DNA of 51,803 nucleotides from contig DAORKI010000014.1 in NCBI GenBank assembly GCA_035439485.1, forward strand, positions 1-51,803, given 5' to 3'. Numbering within the stretch: position 1 is the stretch's first letter; each line of letters starts with the position of its first letter. Both the position numbers and the translations under genes were made by a program. This DNA is from CAIKXD01 sp035439485. Lineage in GTDB: Bacteria > Bacteroidota > Bacteroidia > UBA4408. This document shows positions 36,109 to 43,871 of the stretch, in pieces. A model generated the notes under the pieces. That model had not been told where the DNA came from and searched no databases. It saw only the letters and a list, made by a program, of their open reading frames with translations.

Positions 36109-36645
36109 ATGGACACAAAAAAAATTCTTGAATCAGAAAGCGAACATCTTAAAAAACTACAGGATATTGTAGAAAAAACAATAGATGACGAAGAACTAAT
36201 CATCCAAAATCTTTTGAATCCGCCAAAAGAAATTTTAACTAGAGGAGAAAAAATATCTGATAAAATTTCACGATTTGGTGGCAGTTGGGCATTTATTATT
36301 TCATTTATTTTGGTGCTGATAATTTGGATAATTTATAATTCGGTTGCCACAACTCAAAATGTATTTGACCCTTATCCATTTATTTTAATGAATCTTGTTT
36401 TATCGTGTATTGCTGCACTGCAAGCTCCAATAATTATGATGAGTCAAAACCGACAAGAAGAAAAAGATCGTAAACAAAATGAAAATGATTATTTAATTAA
36501 CTTGAAAGCAGAATTAGAAATTAGGGCACTACATCAAAAAATTGATTTACTTATTGAAGAGCAAATTAAGCTTCTTTTTGAAACCCAAGCAAAGCAACTT
36601 GAAATATTAAGCAACATTGAAGAAAAATTAGCTAATCAAAAATGA
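36109..36645 (+). CDS. DUF1003 family membrane protein
   Basis: 178 residues. The core matches DUF1003: RGEKISDKISRFGGSWAFII, two helices (~62-80 and ~92-108, containing FDPYPFILMNLVLSCIAALQAP), then IIMMSQNRQEEKDR. The C-terminal ~60 residues are a predicted coiled coil rich in Glu, Lys and Leu. DUF1003 proteins are inner-membrane proteins of unknown role. ATG at 36109, about 105 nt after the preceding gene; no clear promoter found in that gap. Confidence 0.87.
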   Translation: MDTKKILESESEHLKKLQDIVEKTIDDEELIIQNLLNPPKEILTRGEKISDKISRFGGSWAFIISFILVLIIWIIYNSVATTQNVFDPYPFILMNLVLSCIAALQAPIIMMSQNRQEEKDRKQNENDYLINLKAELEIRALHQKIDLLIEEQIKLLFETQAKQLEILSNIEEKLANQK

Positions 36646-36742
36646 TTCGATAACATTTGAACAAAACCAACAACACTTAAACACGAATTATTCCTACACC
36701 CCTATTTTATCAAAATTTACTTTGCTAAACTAGTGCTCTTGA

Positions 36743-36779
36743 TTTTGAATTTCAAAAATGTTCACTATTCTTTCACTAA
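36743..36779. repeat. Sequence resembling 117-153
   Basis: Fifteen bases (TTTTGAATTTCAAAA) are identical to the copy in the first spacer, and about 29 of 37 aligned positions agree overall. This copy runs into the last codons of the T9SS esterase. The core is itself a near-palindrome, so part of the similarity may be chance. Confidence 0.35.
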
Positions 36780-38054
36780 TTTTTTAGCATAGGTGTTAAC
36801 ACCATCGTTAATTTGAACATAGTAAACACCATTTGATAAATTTTGAATATTTATTTCTTGCTGTTTTTGAACAATACCATTCATGTTTATCACTTCTTGA
36901 CCTAAATAATTAAACACCGAAATGTTGACTTTATTTGCATTTAACGAGTTTAAGTTAAGCGTAATTTTTTGCTTACTTGGGTTTGGAAAAATAGTCCAAT
37001 TTTGAAGATTATTAATTTCATAAACGCCAGCGCCAACAGCATTCACAATTGAACCATTATAATTACAATTTAAAGGGGAGCCACAAACAAAGTGATTTAA
37101 AAATGTTCTTATTTTAACGATAGTGGTATCATAATAAGATGTATTGGAAGTAGCAGGTACGTGATCTTGACCTTCATAAATTTCGAAACAACTTGGAATT
37201 CCCAATTGAACAGCCTTGTTATTAATTGAAAAACTTCCATCAACTTTTAATAAAGGATATAAACCAACTAAAGTAATAACATCCGAGCCATAGGGTACAG
37301 TTCCGTCATTAGTTCCGTGAAAATTAATTACTGGTTCATCACCTGGTTTCATCCAAGCAGTATCCCCAAGGGCGCCACACATATTGATTATGGCTTTTAC
37401 TTCAGAAGAATAACCAGGATTTCCGCTATTTCCTTCTAAGCCACCTGTTAAACCTGGTTGTCCAACCATGTCAATATATGATGGTATTTCTGAAACCTCA
37501 TCCAAATAAGCCATTTGTAAGGCAATAAATCCACCAGCTGAAACACCTGCAAAGAAAATGTTATTCGTATCTATTTTAAATGTGTTACCACCAATGTCAG
37601 CATTTTTTCTAAAATATCTTACTGCGGCTCTACCATCATGAACTGCACGCATTACAGCTTCAGTGGCATCAGAAGAATCGGGCCCTGGTAACGGAAAATT
37701 TGTCATACCTAGTCTGTATTCAACAGAAGCCGCAACATATCCCAATTTGGCTAAATCTTTACAAATTGGCACCACATCAGTACCTGTTTTTGAGCCTCCA
37801 ATAAAACTTCCCCCATGCGCTACAAGCACTAACGGTCTTAATGCAGCCGTATCGCCATTGGGCTCATAAACATCAAGCAATAATTGCTGAGTACTGCCAC
37901 CAACTTTTACATTGCTACCGTAATTAACATTACTTGTTACTATTGGATTGGCTGGATAGACATAATTAAAATAACGCTCACCTGCACATTGCGCGTTTAC
38001 TATTGATGCCGAGGATGCTATTAAAGTAATTAAAGAAAAGTAGATTTTTTTCAT
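36765..38054 (-). CDS. T9SS-sorted alpha/beta-hydrolase (carboxylesterase-like)
   Basis: 429 residues from the ATG at 38054, preferred because it opens a clear signal peptide (MKKIYFSLITLIASSASIVN); the longer frame would overlap the fadL-like gene and add 20 non-signal residues. The hydrolase body (~residues 45-330) has the oxyanion motif VAHGGSFIGG and nucleophile elbow GVSAGGFIAL, with His in EGQDHVPAT as the likely base. This looks like the esterase/lipase group with a PHB-depolymerase-like shape. The C-terminus is a T9SS type A sorting domain (WTIFPNPSKQKI, LSNGVYYVQI, AKKLVKE). Predicted to be surface-exposed or secreted; substrate unknown. Confidence 0.88.
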   Translation of the reverse strand: MKKIYFSLITLIASSASIVNAQCAGERYFNYVYPANPIVTSNVNYGSNVKVGGSTQQLLLDVYEPNGDTAALRPLVLVAHGGSFIGGSKTGTDVVPICKDLAKLGYVAASVEYRLGMTNFPLPGPDSSDATEAVMRAVHDGRAAVRYFRKNADIGGNTFKIDTNNIFFAGVSAGGFIALQMAYLDEVSEIPSYIDMVGQPGLTGGLEGNSGNPGYSSEVKAIINMCGALGDTAWMKPGDEPVINFHGTNDGTVPYGSDVITLVGLYPLLKVDGSFSINNKAVQLGIPSCFEIYEGQDHVPATSNTSYYDTTIVKIRTFLNHFVCGSPLNCNYNGSIVNAVGAGVYEINNLQNWTIFPNPSKQKITLNLNSLNANKVNISVFNYLGQEVINMNGIVQKQQEINIQNLSNGVYYVQINDGVNTYAKKLVKE

Positions 38055-38094
38055 TATATTTATTTTTTGTAAATGTAACTTAATTTCAACAAAA

Positions 38095-39327
38095 TTAAAA
38101 TTTAATTCCAACATTAAATCCTGGTATCACTGCCTTTGTTTTATAGGTGGCTTCAAATTGTGTTTCTAAATTGGTATCGGTTCTTTTTAGTCCTTCAACA
38201 TAAAGTAAGGAGGCATCCAAATAAAACCATTTCTTCAAACTAAATGAAAAGCCAGTACTAATGCCAATTTTGTCGCTATCCGGTGTTTCGGGTGTTAAAT
38301 AACCATCTTGTACCGGTGATTGATCATAATAAGCACCTGCTCTTACCACAAAAAATTCATTAAGTTTATACTGCATTCCTAATCTAAAAATAAAGGTATT
38401 CTTATACAATCTTGGAGATGCCAAATCAGCCAATTTATCGCTGTTTTTGGCAAAGTCAATTTTTAATGAATCATAACTTTTCCAACCAATATAATTAATG
38501 TCAAGAGCTAATTTAATTTTATCATTAGGTAAATATCCCAAACCAATACTTGCCGTATAGGGTAAATTCAGTTGTGTATTAAATGTACTATCCTGAAAAT
38601 ATTCGCTCACCATATTAGCCGTAGTAAAATCTGCCATCCCATTTTCTACCTTAACCTTGACTGATGATCTAAAATTTAAGCCAGCTGAAAACTTTGAATT
38701 TATTTTATAAAAAAGACCTACATTGAAACCCTGACCTTTTGCGGTACCTGACAAAAAGGCCTCCCCATAGTTACCAATACTATCTTGAATGGGAATTCCT
38801 TTTCTTAAATTAAATTCTCCATTCGCAAATATATAGCCTACCCCTATACCTAATTTTTGGTTCACTTTATAAGATAAGGTAGGTTGATAAAAGAATGTTT
38901 TTAAACTAATTTCTCTCAATAAAAACTGCCCTTTCCAATCATCTTCCCATTGTACCCGGCTTCCGAAAGGATTATATAAACCAAAGCCAAGAGTTAAAGG
39001 AGAATTTTTTTTAAACTTAAAATTACCATATAAAGTTAACGGGGTACCAGTATGATTAACGGTTTGAGCCACATATATACTTTTAGGATCTAGGTAAACA
39101 GTGCGGGGTATAATAAAGCTAGCGCCTGCCGAAAAGCTACCTAAAGAATCGACAAAAATGAGTGCCCCGGGATTAAAGAGTAGCGCAGCATTGTCAAGAG
39201 CTAAGCCAATTCCAGCATGCCCCATTCCAGTTTGTTTTTGGCCTTGTAAATTCACTTGAAAGCCACCTGCAACTATCATTAAATTGCCATACATGACGCC
39301 AAAAATTAATAGGAAATATTTTTTCAT
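38095..39327 (-). CDS. OmpP1/FadL/TodX-family outer-membrane transporter
   Basis: 410 residues from the ATG at 39327, which starts a signal peptide (MKKYFLLIFGVMYGNLMIV); the frame extends 17 codons further up without signal-like features. The N-terminal hatch QTGMGHAGIGLALDNAALLFNPGAL is the FadL hallmark, and long alternating strands end in VIPGFNVGIKF. The family imports hydrophobic compounds such as long-chain fatty acids or aromatics across the outer membrane. The T9SS esterase gene follows 40 nt downstream, so the pair might release and import lipidic products; this is inferred from position. Confidence 0.9.
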   Translation of the reverse strand: MKKYFLLIFGVMYGNLMIVAGGFQVNLQGQKQTGMGHAGIGLALDNAALLFNPGALIFVDSLGSFSAGASFIIPRTVYLDPKSIYVAQTVNHTGTPLTLYGNFKFKKNSPLTLGFGLYNPFGSRVQWEDDWKGQFLLREISLKTFFYQPTLSYKVNQKLGIGVGYIFANGEFNLRKGIPIQDSIGNYGEAFLSGTAKGQGFNVGLFYKINSKFSAGLNFRSSVKVKVENGMADFTTANMVSEYFQDSTFNTQLNLPYTASIGLGYLPNDKIKLALDINYIGWKSYDSLKIDFAKNSDKLADLASPRLYKNTFIFRLGMQYKLNEFFVVRAGAYYDQSPVQDGYLTPETPDSDKIGISTGFSFSLKKWFYLDASLLYVEGLKRTDTNLETQFEATYKTKAVIPGFNVGIKF

Positions 39328-39448
39328 TAGTAAAAATCGACAATTATTTTTACCCAAATGAACAAAAAAATAATTCAAGAATAAAATTGAAATTTTTTTT
39401 ATGCTGTATGCTCTAAAAAAATAGTTAATTTCGCGTTCTTAAAATTTT

Positions 39449-40795
39449 ATGGAACATACAGCATTACATAGTATTTCGGCAGTTGATGGAAGATATTGGA
39501 ATCAAACAGAACAATTGAGTCAATATTTTTCGGAGTTTGCACTTATCAGATACCGTTTACATATTGAGGTTGAATATTTTATTGCCTTAAGTGAATTACC
39601 CTTGCCTCAATTAAAAGATATTGACAAAACAAGTTATCAAAAATTAAGGAATATTGTTGCCAATTTTAGTGATGAAGATGCTAACGCAATTAAAGGAATA
39701 GAAAAGGTAACCAATCATGATGTTAAAGCAGTTGAATATTTTTTACGTGATCAATTTGATTTGATAGGAATTGGCGCATATAAAGAATTTATTCATTTTG
39801 GATTAACATCACAAGACATAAATAATACGGCTATTCCCCTTTCCTATAAACTAGCCATTCAATTGTTATTTATACCAACATTAGAAAAAACTGTAGGTAT
39901 GATTTGCCACGTGGCACAAGCTTGGAAATCAGTTCCACTATTGGCTCATACACATGGTCAACCTGCTTCACCAACCAAATTAGGGAAAGAATTTTTGGTT
40001 TTTGCAGAGCGCGTGTTTAATCAATTACAACAATTAAAAGAAATTCCATTCGGAGCAAAATTTGGGGGCGCTACAGGCAATTTTAATGCTCACTTAATAG
40101 CCTACCCTAATATTGATTGGATAGCCTTTGCCAATAAATTTGTGAATGAAAATTTAGGTTTAAAACGACAACAATACACCACCCAAATAGAGCATTATGA
40201 CAATTTAGCTGCTTCTTTTGATGCCCTGAAAAGAATAAATACCATATTAATAGATTTTAGTAGAGATGTATGGTCATATATTTCAATGAACTATTTTAAA
40301 CAAAAGTTGAAAGATGGTGAGGTTGGTTCATCAGCTATGCCACATAAAGTTAATCCTATTGATTTTGAAAATGCTGAAGGTAATTTGGGTTTAGCTAATG
40401 CCATGTTTGAGTTTTTTGCAGCAAAACTACCTGTATCTCGTTTGCAACGAGATTTAACTGATTCAACAGTAATCAGAAATATTGGAATTCCAGTGGCTCA
40501 TTCAATGATAGCCTTAAATTCTTTGCAAAAGGGAATTAGCAAGTTAATCATTAACGAAACTGCCATTGCCAATGATTTAGAAAATAATTGGGCGGTTGTG
40601 GCTGAAGCCTTGCAAACTATATTAAGAAGAGAAAACTATCCTCACCCTTATAATGCTTTAAAAAATTTAACCAGAACCAACACTGTGATTAACAAAGAAT
40701 CCCTACATGATTTTATTGATCAGCTGAATATTAATGAGGAGGTTAAGCAAGAAATGAAAGCCATTAATCCACATAATTACACAGGAGTTTATTAA
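39449..40795 (+). CDS. purB: Adenylosuccinate lyase
   Basis: 448-residue fumarase-superfamily enzyme that splits adenylosuccinate and SAICAR in purine synthesis. N-terminal HSISAVDGRY is typical of the E. coli-like PurB branch. The superfamily signature GSSAMPHKVNPIDFENAEG holds the catalytic serine; THGQPASPTKLGKE supplies the conserved His. TAATTTCG at 39426-39433 is one base off the -7 consensus, 15 nt before the ATG. The pterin dehydratase gene begins 1 nt after the stop. Confidence 0.96.
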   Translation: MEHTALHSISAVDGRYWNQTEQLSQYFSEFALIRYRLHIEVEYFIALSELPLPQLKDIDKTSYQKLRNIVANFSDEDANAIKGIEKVTNHDVKAVEYFLRDQFDLIGIGAYKEFIHFGLTSQDINNTAIPLSYKLAIQLLFIPTLEKTVGMICHVAQAWKSVPLLAHTHGQPASPTKLGKEFLVFAERVFNQLQQLKEIPFGAKFGGATGNFNAHLIAYPNIDWIAFANKFVNENLGLKRQQYTTQIEHYDNLAASFDALKRINTILIDFSRDVWSYISMNYFKQKLKDGEVGSSAMPHKVNPIDFENAEGNLGLANAMFEFFAAKLPVSRLQRDLTDSTVIRNIGIPVAHSMIALNSLQKGISKLIINETAIANDLENNWAVVAEALQTILRRENYPHPYNALKNLTRTNTVINKESLHDFIDQLNINEEVKQEMKAINPHNYTGVY

Positions 40796-40796
40796 T

Positions 40797-41042
40797 ATGT
40801 GGAAGAAAATTGAAGAAACAAACGGTACCTCTTATTTGATAGAAGAATTTGAGTTTAAAAATTTTATTGATGCCTTTGCATTTATGAGCAAAGTAGCATT
40901 TTTAGCCGAAAAACATAATCATCATCCAAATTGGAGCAATGTTTATAACAAGGTAACAATAAAACTGAATACCCACAGCAAAGGCAATATAGTGACTGAA
41001 AAAGATGAGGCACTTGCTCAAGCAATTAACAACTTGCTATAA
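40797..41042 (+). CDS. Pterin-4a-carbinolamine dehydratase
   Basis: 81-residue enzyme of the PCD/PhhB family; it dehydrates 4a-hydroxytetrahydropterin or serves in molybdopterin-related and folate chemistry in bacteria lacking phenylalanine hydroxylase. The motif EKHNHHPNW (residues 38-46) with catalytic His residues, and VTIKLNTHSKGNIVTEKDEALA are canonical. Starts 1 nt after purB, so translation is probably coupled. No phenylalanine hydroxylase is seen in the window. Confidence 0.93.
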   Translation: MWKKIEETNGTSYLIEEFEFKNFIDAFAFMSKVAFLAEKHNHHPNWSNVYNKVTIKLNTHSKGNIVTEKDEALAQAINNLL

Positions 41043-41129
41043 TATAAGCATTGCCATTTTATAAACTGAAAGTAAGCTTTTAATTCAATAATTAAAATTT
41101 AAAAAATCAAAAACTCACCATTGAAAAAA

Positions 41130-41351
41130 TTATCTCAAATAAGTTTCCACAACTTTAACTTCATTAATAGGTAACATTTCAATTAATCCACAATTGGCAG
41201 TTTTTAAATAAGTTTGTATTTTAGAATTACAAACAAATTTAAATGACTCAACCTTACTCTCTACAGCACTTAGGCCATCTAATAAAACGCCAAACTTCCT
41301 TTGGCCATCTTTCATAAAAATTTTAACTTCAATAGTTTCATCTGTCATCAT
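41130..41351 (-). CDS. Small conserved-looking hypothetical protein
   Basis: 73 residues (or 72 from the second ATG). No domain recognised. The composition is balanced, with alternating beta-strand patterns (IEVKIFMKDGQRKFGVLLDG, KFVCNSKIQTYLKT) and two Cys. It reads as a compact beta-rich cytosolic protein. Support for a real gene: a promoter-like CAAAATTA (minus TAATTTTG) at 41374-41381 with TTG 16 nt upstream, and no competing frame. It lies alone between convergent/divergent neighbours. Confidence 0.6.
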   Translation of the reverse strand: MMTDETIEVKIFMKDGQRKFGVLLDGLSAVESKVESFKFVCNSKIQTYLKTANCGLIEMLPINEVKVVETYLR

Positions 41352-41373
41352 AACATGTTTTTTTAATATGGTA

Positions 41374-41400
41374 CAAAATTAGTGTGCCAAATATTTGCAA
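41374..41400 (-). promoter_or_regulatory. Predicted promoter of the small 73-residue gene
   Basis: Minus strand TTG (41400-41398), 16-nt spacer, TAATTTTG (41381-41374). The -7 element is exact; the spacer is one base below the usual range. The leader would be about 18-22 nt. Confidence 0.45.
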
Positions 41401-41431
41401 GAGTTAAGTATTTATTAAATAGCTATTAATT

Positions 41432-42196
41432 ATGCATGAATATACCGAAGTATTAAAAGCTGAGAAAAGTAAAATATTTCATACCTTTTTCTTTCCTGTA
41501 TTTTTCATCATCATTTTATGGATCATTAAACTTGGAGAAATTGTTTTTGATTATCCACTTTATAATTTAGGGGTTTATCCTCGACATCCTAAAGGTATTA
41601 TTGGAGTTTTAACTTCGCCCTTAATTCATGGTGATTTTGGACATTTAATTTCTAATTCAATTCCATTATTTGTGCTAGGTTCAGGGCTTTTTTATTATTA
41701 TAGGACAGTAGCTTATAAAATATTTTTCATGATTTTATTTGCCACTGGTTTTTGGGTATGGGTAGCTGCGCGCCCCTCCTATCATATTGGTGCAAGTGGT
41801 GTAGTTTATGGTTTAGCGAGTTTTATGTTTGTGAGTGGAGCTATTAAAAAAAATATGAGTTTGGCCGCATTTGCCTTGGTAGTAGTGTTCTTATACGGAA
41901 ATATGATTTGGGGTGTTTTACCAGTTTTGCCTCACATTTCATGGGAAAGTCATTTAATGGGCGCCATTGCAGGCATTTTAATGGCAATTCATTACAAACA
42001 ACTTGGCCCGCAAAAAACTACTTATCAATGGGAAAATGAGGATGATAAAGATGATGAAAATTCAAATCCTATGCCTTTGGAACTTATTGATACTACATCT
42101 GATGATATAGCTATAACTAACGAATCAAATTCATCAAATACCAATTTAAATCCAACTTACCATTACGTTTTTAAACCAAAAGAGGAAGATAAATAA
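41432..42196 (+). CDS. Rhomboid-family intramembrane serine protease
   Basis: 254 residues with six predicted helices. The catalytic dyad is Ser122 in HIGASGVVYG and His174 in WESHLMGAIAG; the HLISNSIP segment gives the conserved His71/Asn75 of helix 2. It should cut membrane-anchored proteins within the bilayer. After the last helix (~residue 186) comes a soluble tail of about 65 residues rich in Asp, Glu, Asn and Ser, which is not part of the core family. Stop lies 2 nt from the converging symporter stop. Confidence 0.93.
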   Translation: MHEYTEVLKAEKSKIFHTFFFPVFFIIILWIIKLGEIVFDYPLYNLGVYPRHPKGIIGVLTSPLIHGDFGHLISNSIPLFVLGSGLFYYYRTVAYKIFFMILFATGFWVWVAARPSYHIGASGVVYGLASFMFVSGAIKKNMSLAAFALVVVFLYGNMIWGVLPVLPHISWESHLMGAIAGILMAIHYKQLGPQKTTYQWENEDDKDDENSNPMPLELIDTTSDDIAITNESNSSNTNLNPTYHYVFKPKEEDK

Positions 42197-42198
42197 GT

Positions 42199-43677
42199 TT
42201 AATTTGTGTTTTTTGCTTTGACAGAAATAATGGCTAATCCCATAAATGTTAACAACCCATTCAATAACAATAATTCATAGCCAAACTTGTATCCATAAAA
42301 CCAGTTTATTGAATTTTCGTTTAGAATATAACATAAAATTGGAGCAACGAGGCAAATTATCCATACATATTTGTCATTAACTGTTTTTTGGGTAAAAATT
42401 CCAAAAGCAAACAATCCTAATAGTGGTCCATAGGTGAATGATGCAATCATCAATACAGTATCAATGATGGCTTTGCTATTCATTGCTCTAAAAATAAGTA
42501 TAACAACTAATAATAATAAGGCAAAGCCAAAATGGACTTTTTTTCGTATTTGAGTTTTTTCCACTTCGGTTTTATGTGATTTTTCAATATTCAAAAAATC
42601 AAGATAAAAAGAGGTGGTTAAAGTAGTTAAAACAGAATCGGCACTGCTAAAAGTTGCAGCAGTTAAACCAATAATAAACACTAAGCCTGCACCAGAACCC
42701 AAATACTGCAAAGCCAGCATTGGAAACAACTTATCGGTATCAGGTTTTCCAGAAACGGGGTTTAAAGGTATTGATACCCCTTTTTGTTCGGCATAAATAT
42801 AAAGCAAAGCACCAAGAGAAAGAAAAAATACGTTCACTAAAACCATAACTAAACTGAAGCTTTCCATGTTTTTTTGGGCATCTTTCAAACTTTTGCATGA
42901 TAGGTTTTTTTGCATCATATTTTGATCCAATCCAGTCATAGCAATGGTTATAAAAGCTCCTCCTAAAAACTGCTTAAAAAAATTACTCTTGTTAAACCAA
43001 TCAAAATCAAATACCTGTGCATACTTACTACTACTTATAGCTTGTATTAAATCAAGTCCGCTGTAGTTTAAATCATTTGCAATAAATACTATTGAAAAAA
43101 TTACACCCAACAATAAAAATCCACTTTGAAGTGTATCTGTCCAAACCAAAGTTTTAATTCCACCTTTGTATGTATATAGTAGCATTAATGAAATGATGAT
43201 GGCGACTGATAGAGCAAAAGGCACACCAAAAGCATCGAATACAAATAATTGTATAACCGATGCTGCTAAAAACAACCTACCCGCTGCACCTAAAACCCTT
43301 GATAAAATGAAGAAAAATGCACCTGATTTTTGTGAAACTACACCAAATCTTTCAAATAAATAGGTGTAAATAGAAACTAAGTTCATTTTATAATACACAG
43401 GTAAAAGTACCCTTGATACAACAAAATACCCTGCAAAATAACCCAATACCAATTGCAAGTAATAAAAATTGTTTTGTCCAACTTGACCCGGTACTGAAAT
43501 AAAGGTTACTCCGGAAAGCGAATCGCCTATCATACCAAAAGCTACAGCAATCCATGGCGATACATGATTTCCTGTAAAGTAACTTTCGTTGGTTGCCTTT
43601 TTGGATGTAAACCAAGCTATTATTAATAACAAACTAAAATATAAGCCAATGCAGGCAATTATAAACCAAGGCGACAT
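42199..43677 (-). CDS. Sodium:solute symporter
   Basis: 492-residue transporter of the SSS family (TC 2.A.21) with about 13 helices. Typical segments: ATNESYFTGNHVSPWIAVAFGMIGDSLSG in the N-terminal region and GLTAATFSSADSVLTTL in helix 8, where the Ser/Thr residues bind sodium. Bacteroidota homologues are often annotated as transporters of sialic acid, proline or sugars; the substrate cannot be assigned. The gene is transcribed away from the promoter of the four-gene module locus, across a 149-nt spacer. Confidence 0.9.
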   Translation of the reverse strand: MSPWFIIACIGLYFSLLLIIAWFTSKKATNESYFTGNHVSPWIAVAFGMIGDSLSGVTFISVPGQVGQNNFYYLQLVLGYFAGYFVVSRVLLPVYYKMNLVSIYTYLFERFGVVSQKSGAFFFILSRVLGAAGRLFLAASVIQLFVFDAFGVPFALSVAIIISLMLLYTYKGGIKTLVWTDTLQSGFLLLGVIFSIVFIANDLNYSGLDLIQAISSSKYAQVFDFDWFNKSNFFKQFLGGAFITIAMTGLDQNMMQKNLSCKSLKDAQKNMESFSLVMVLVNVFFLSLGALLYIYAEQKGVSIPLNPVSGKPDTDKLFPMLALQYLGSGAGLVFIIGLTAATFSSADSVLTTLTTSFYLDFLNIEKSHKTEVEKTQIRKKVHFGFALLLLVVILIFRAMNSKAIIDTVLMIASFTYGPLLGLFAFGIFTQKTVNDKYVWIICLVAPILCYILNENSINWFYGYKFGYELLLLNGLLTFMGLAIISVKAKNTN

Positions 43678-43733
43678 TTGCGTATTATGAATCTACAATT
43701 TTAAGCTGAAAATTCAATAAGAAAATCAAAAAT

Positions 43734-43765
43734 GCGTTATTTTATTAACGCTCAATTATGCATAA
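43734..43765. promoter_or_regulatory. Hairpin and palindrome ahead of the module-locus promoter
   Basis: GCGTTA (43734-43739) and TAACGC (43746-43751) form a 6-bp inverted repeat around 6 nt. Next to it, TTATGCATAA (43756-43765) is a perfect 10-bp palindrome. Both lie 30-60 nt upstream of the -33 element and between divergent genes, so they are candidate regulator sites for one or both. Confidence 0.35.
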
Positions 43766-43791
43766 CCTTTTATACATTTTAATAAACAAAA

Positions 43792-43822
43792 TTGAGATGT
43801 TAACCTAGTATATATATATTTG
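43792..43822 (+). promoter_or_regulatory. Predicted promoter of the four-gene module locus
   Basis: TTG at 43792-43794, 20-nt spacer and TATATTTG at 43815-43822: an exact match to the Bacteroidota consensus. Transcription would start near 43828, giving a leader of about 45 nt to the preferred ATG at 43872, or none if the GTG at 43827 were used. Confidence 0.65.
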
Positions 43823-43871
43823 AACTGTGAATTTAGTCCATCTAAAAAAGTATCTAAAGCAAGTTAAAACT

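Noticed and set aside
38055..38114. Twenty-residue N-terminal extension of the T9SS esterase
   Set aside because: It overlaps the fadL-like coding end and precedes a complete signal peptide that begins at 38054.
39328..39378. Seventeen-residue extension of the FadL-like protein
   Set aside because: Not signal-like, whereas the ATG at 39327 begins a normal signal peptide.
43827..43871. GTG start for the first lipoprotein of the module locus
   Set aside because: It would place a basic, non-signal stretch before the lipoprotein signal and make the transcript leaderless; the ATG at 43872 gives a standard signal peptide, though the GTG cannot be excluded.
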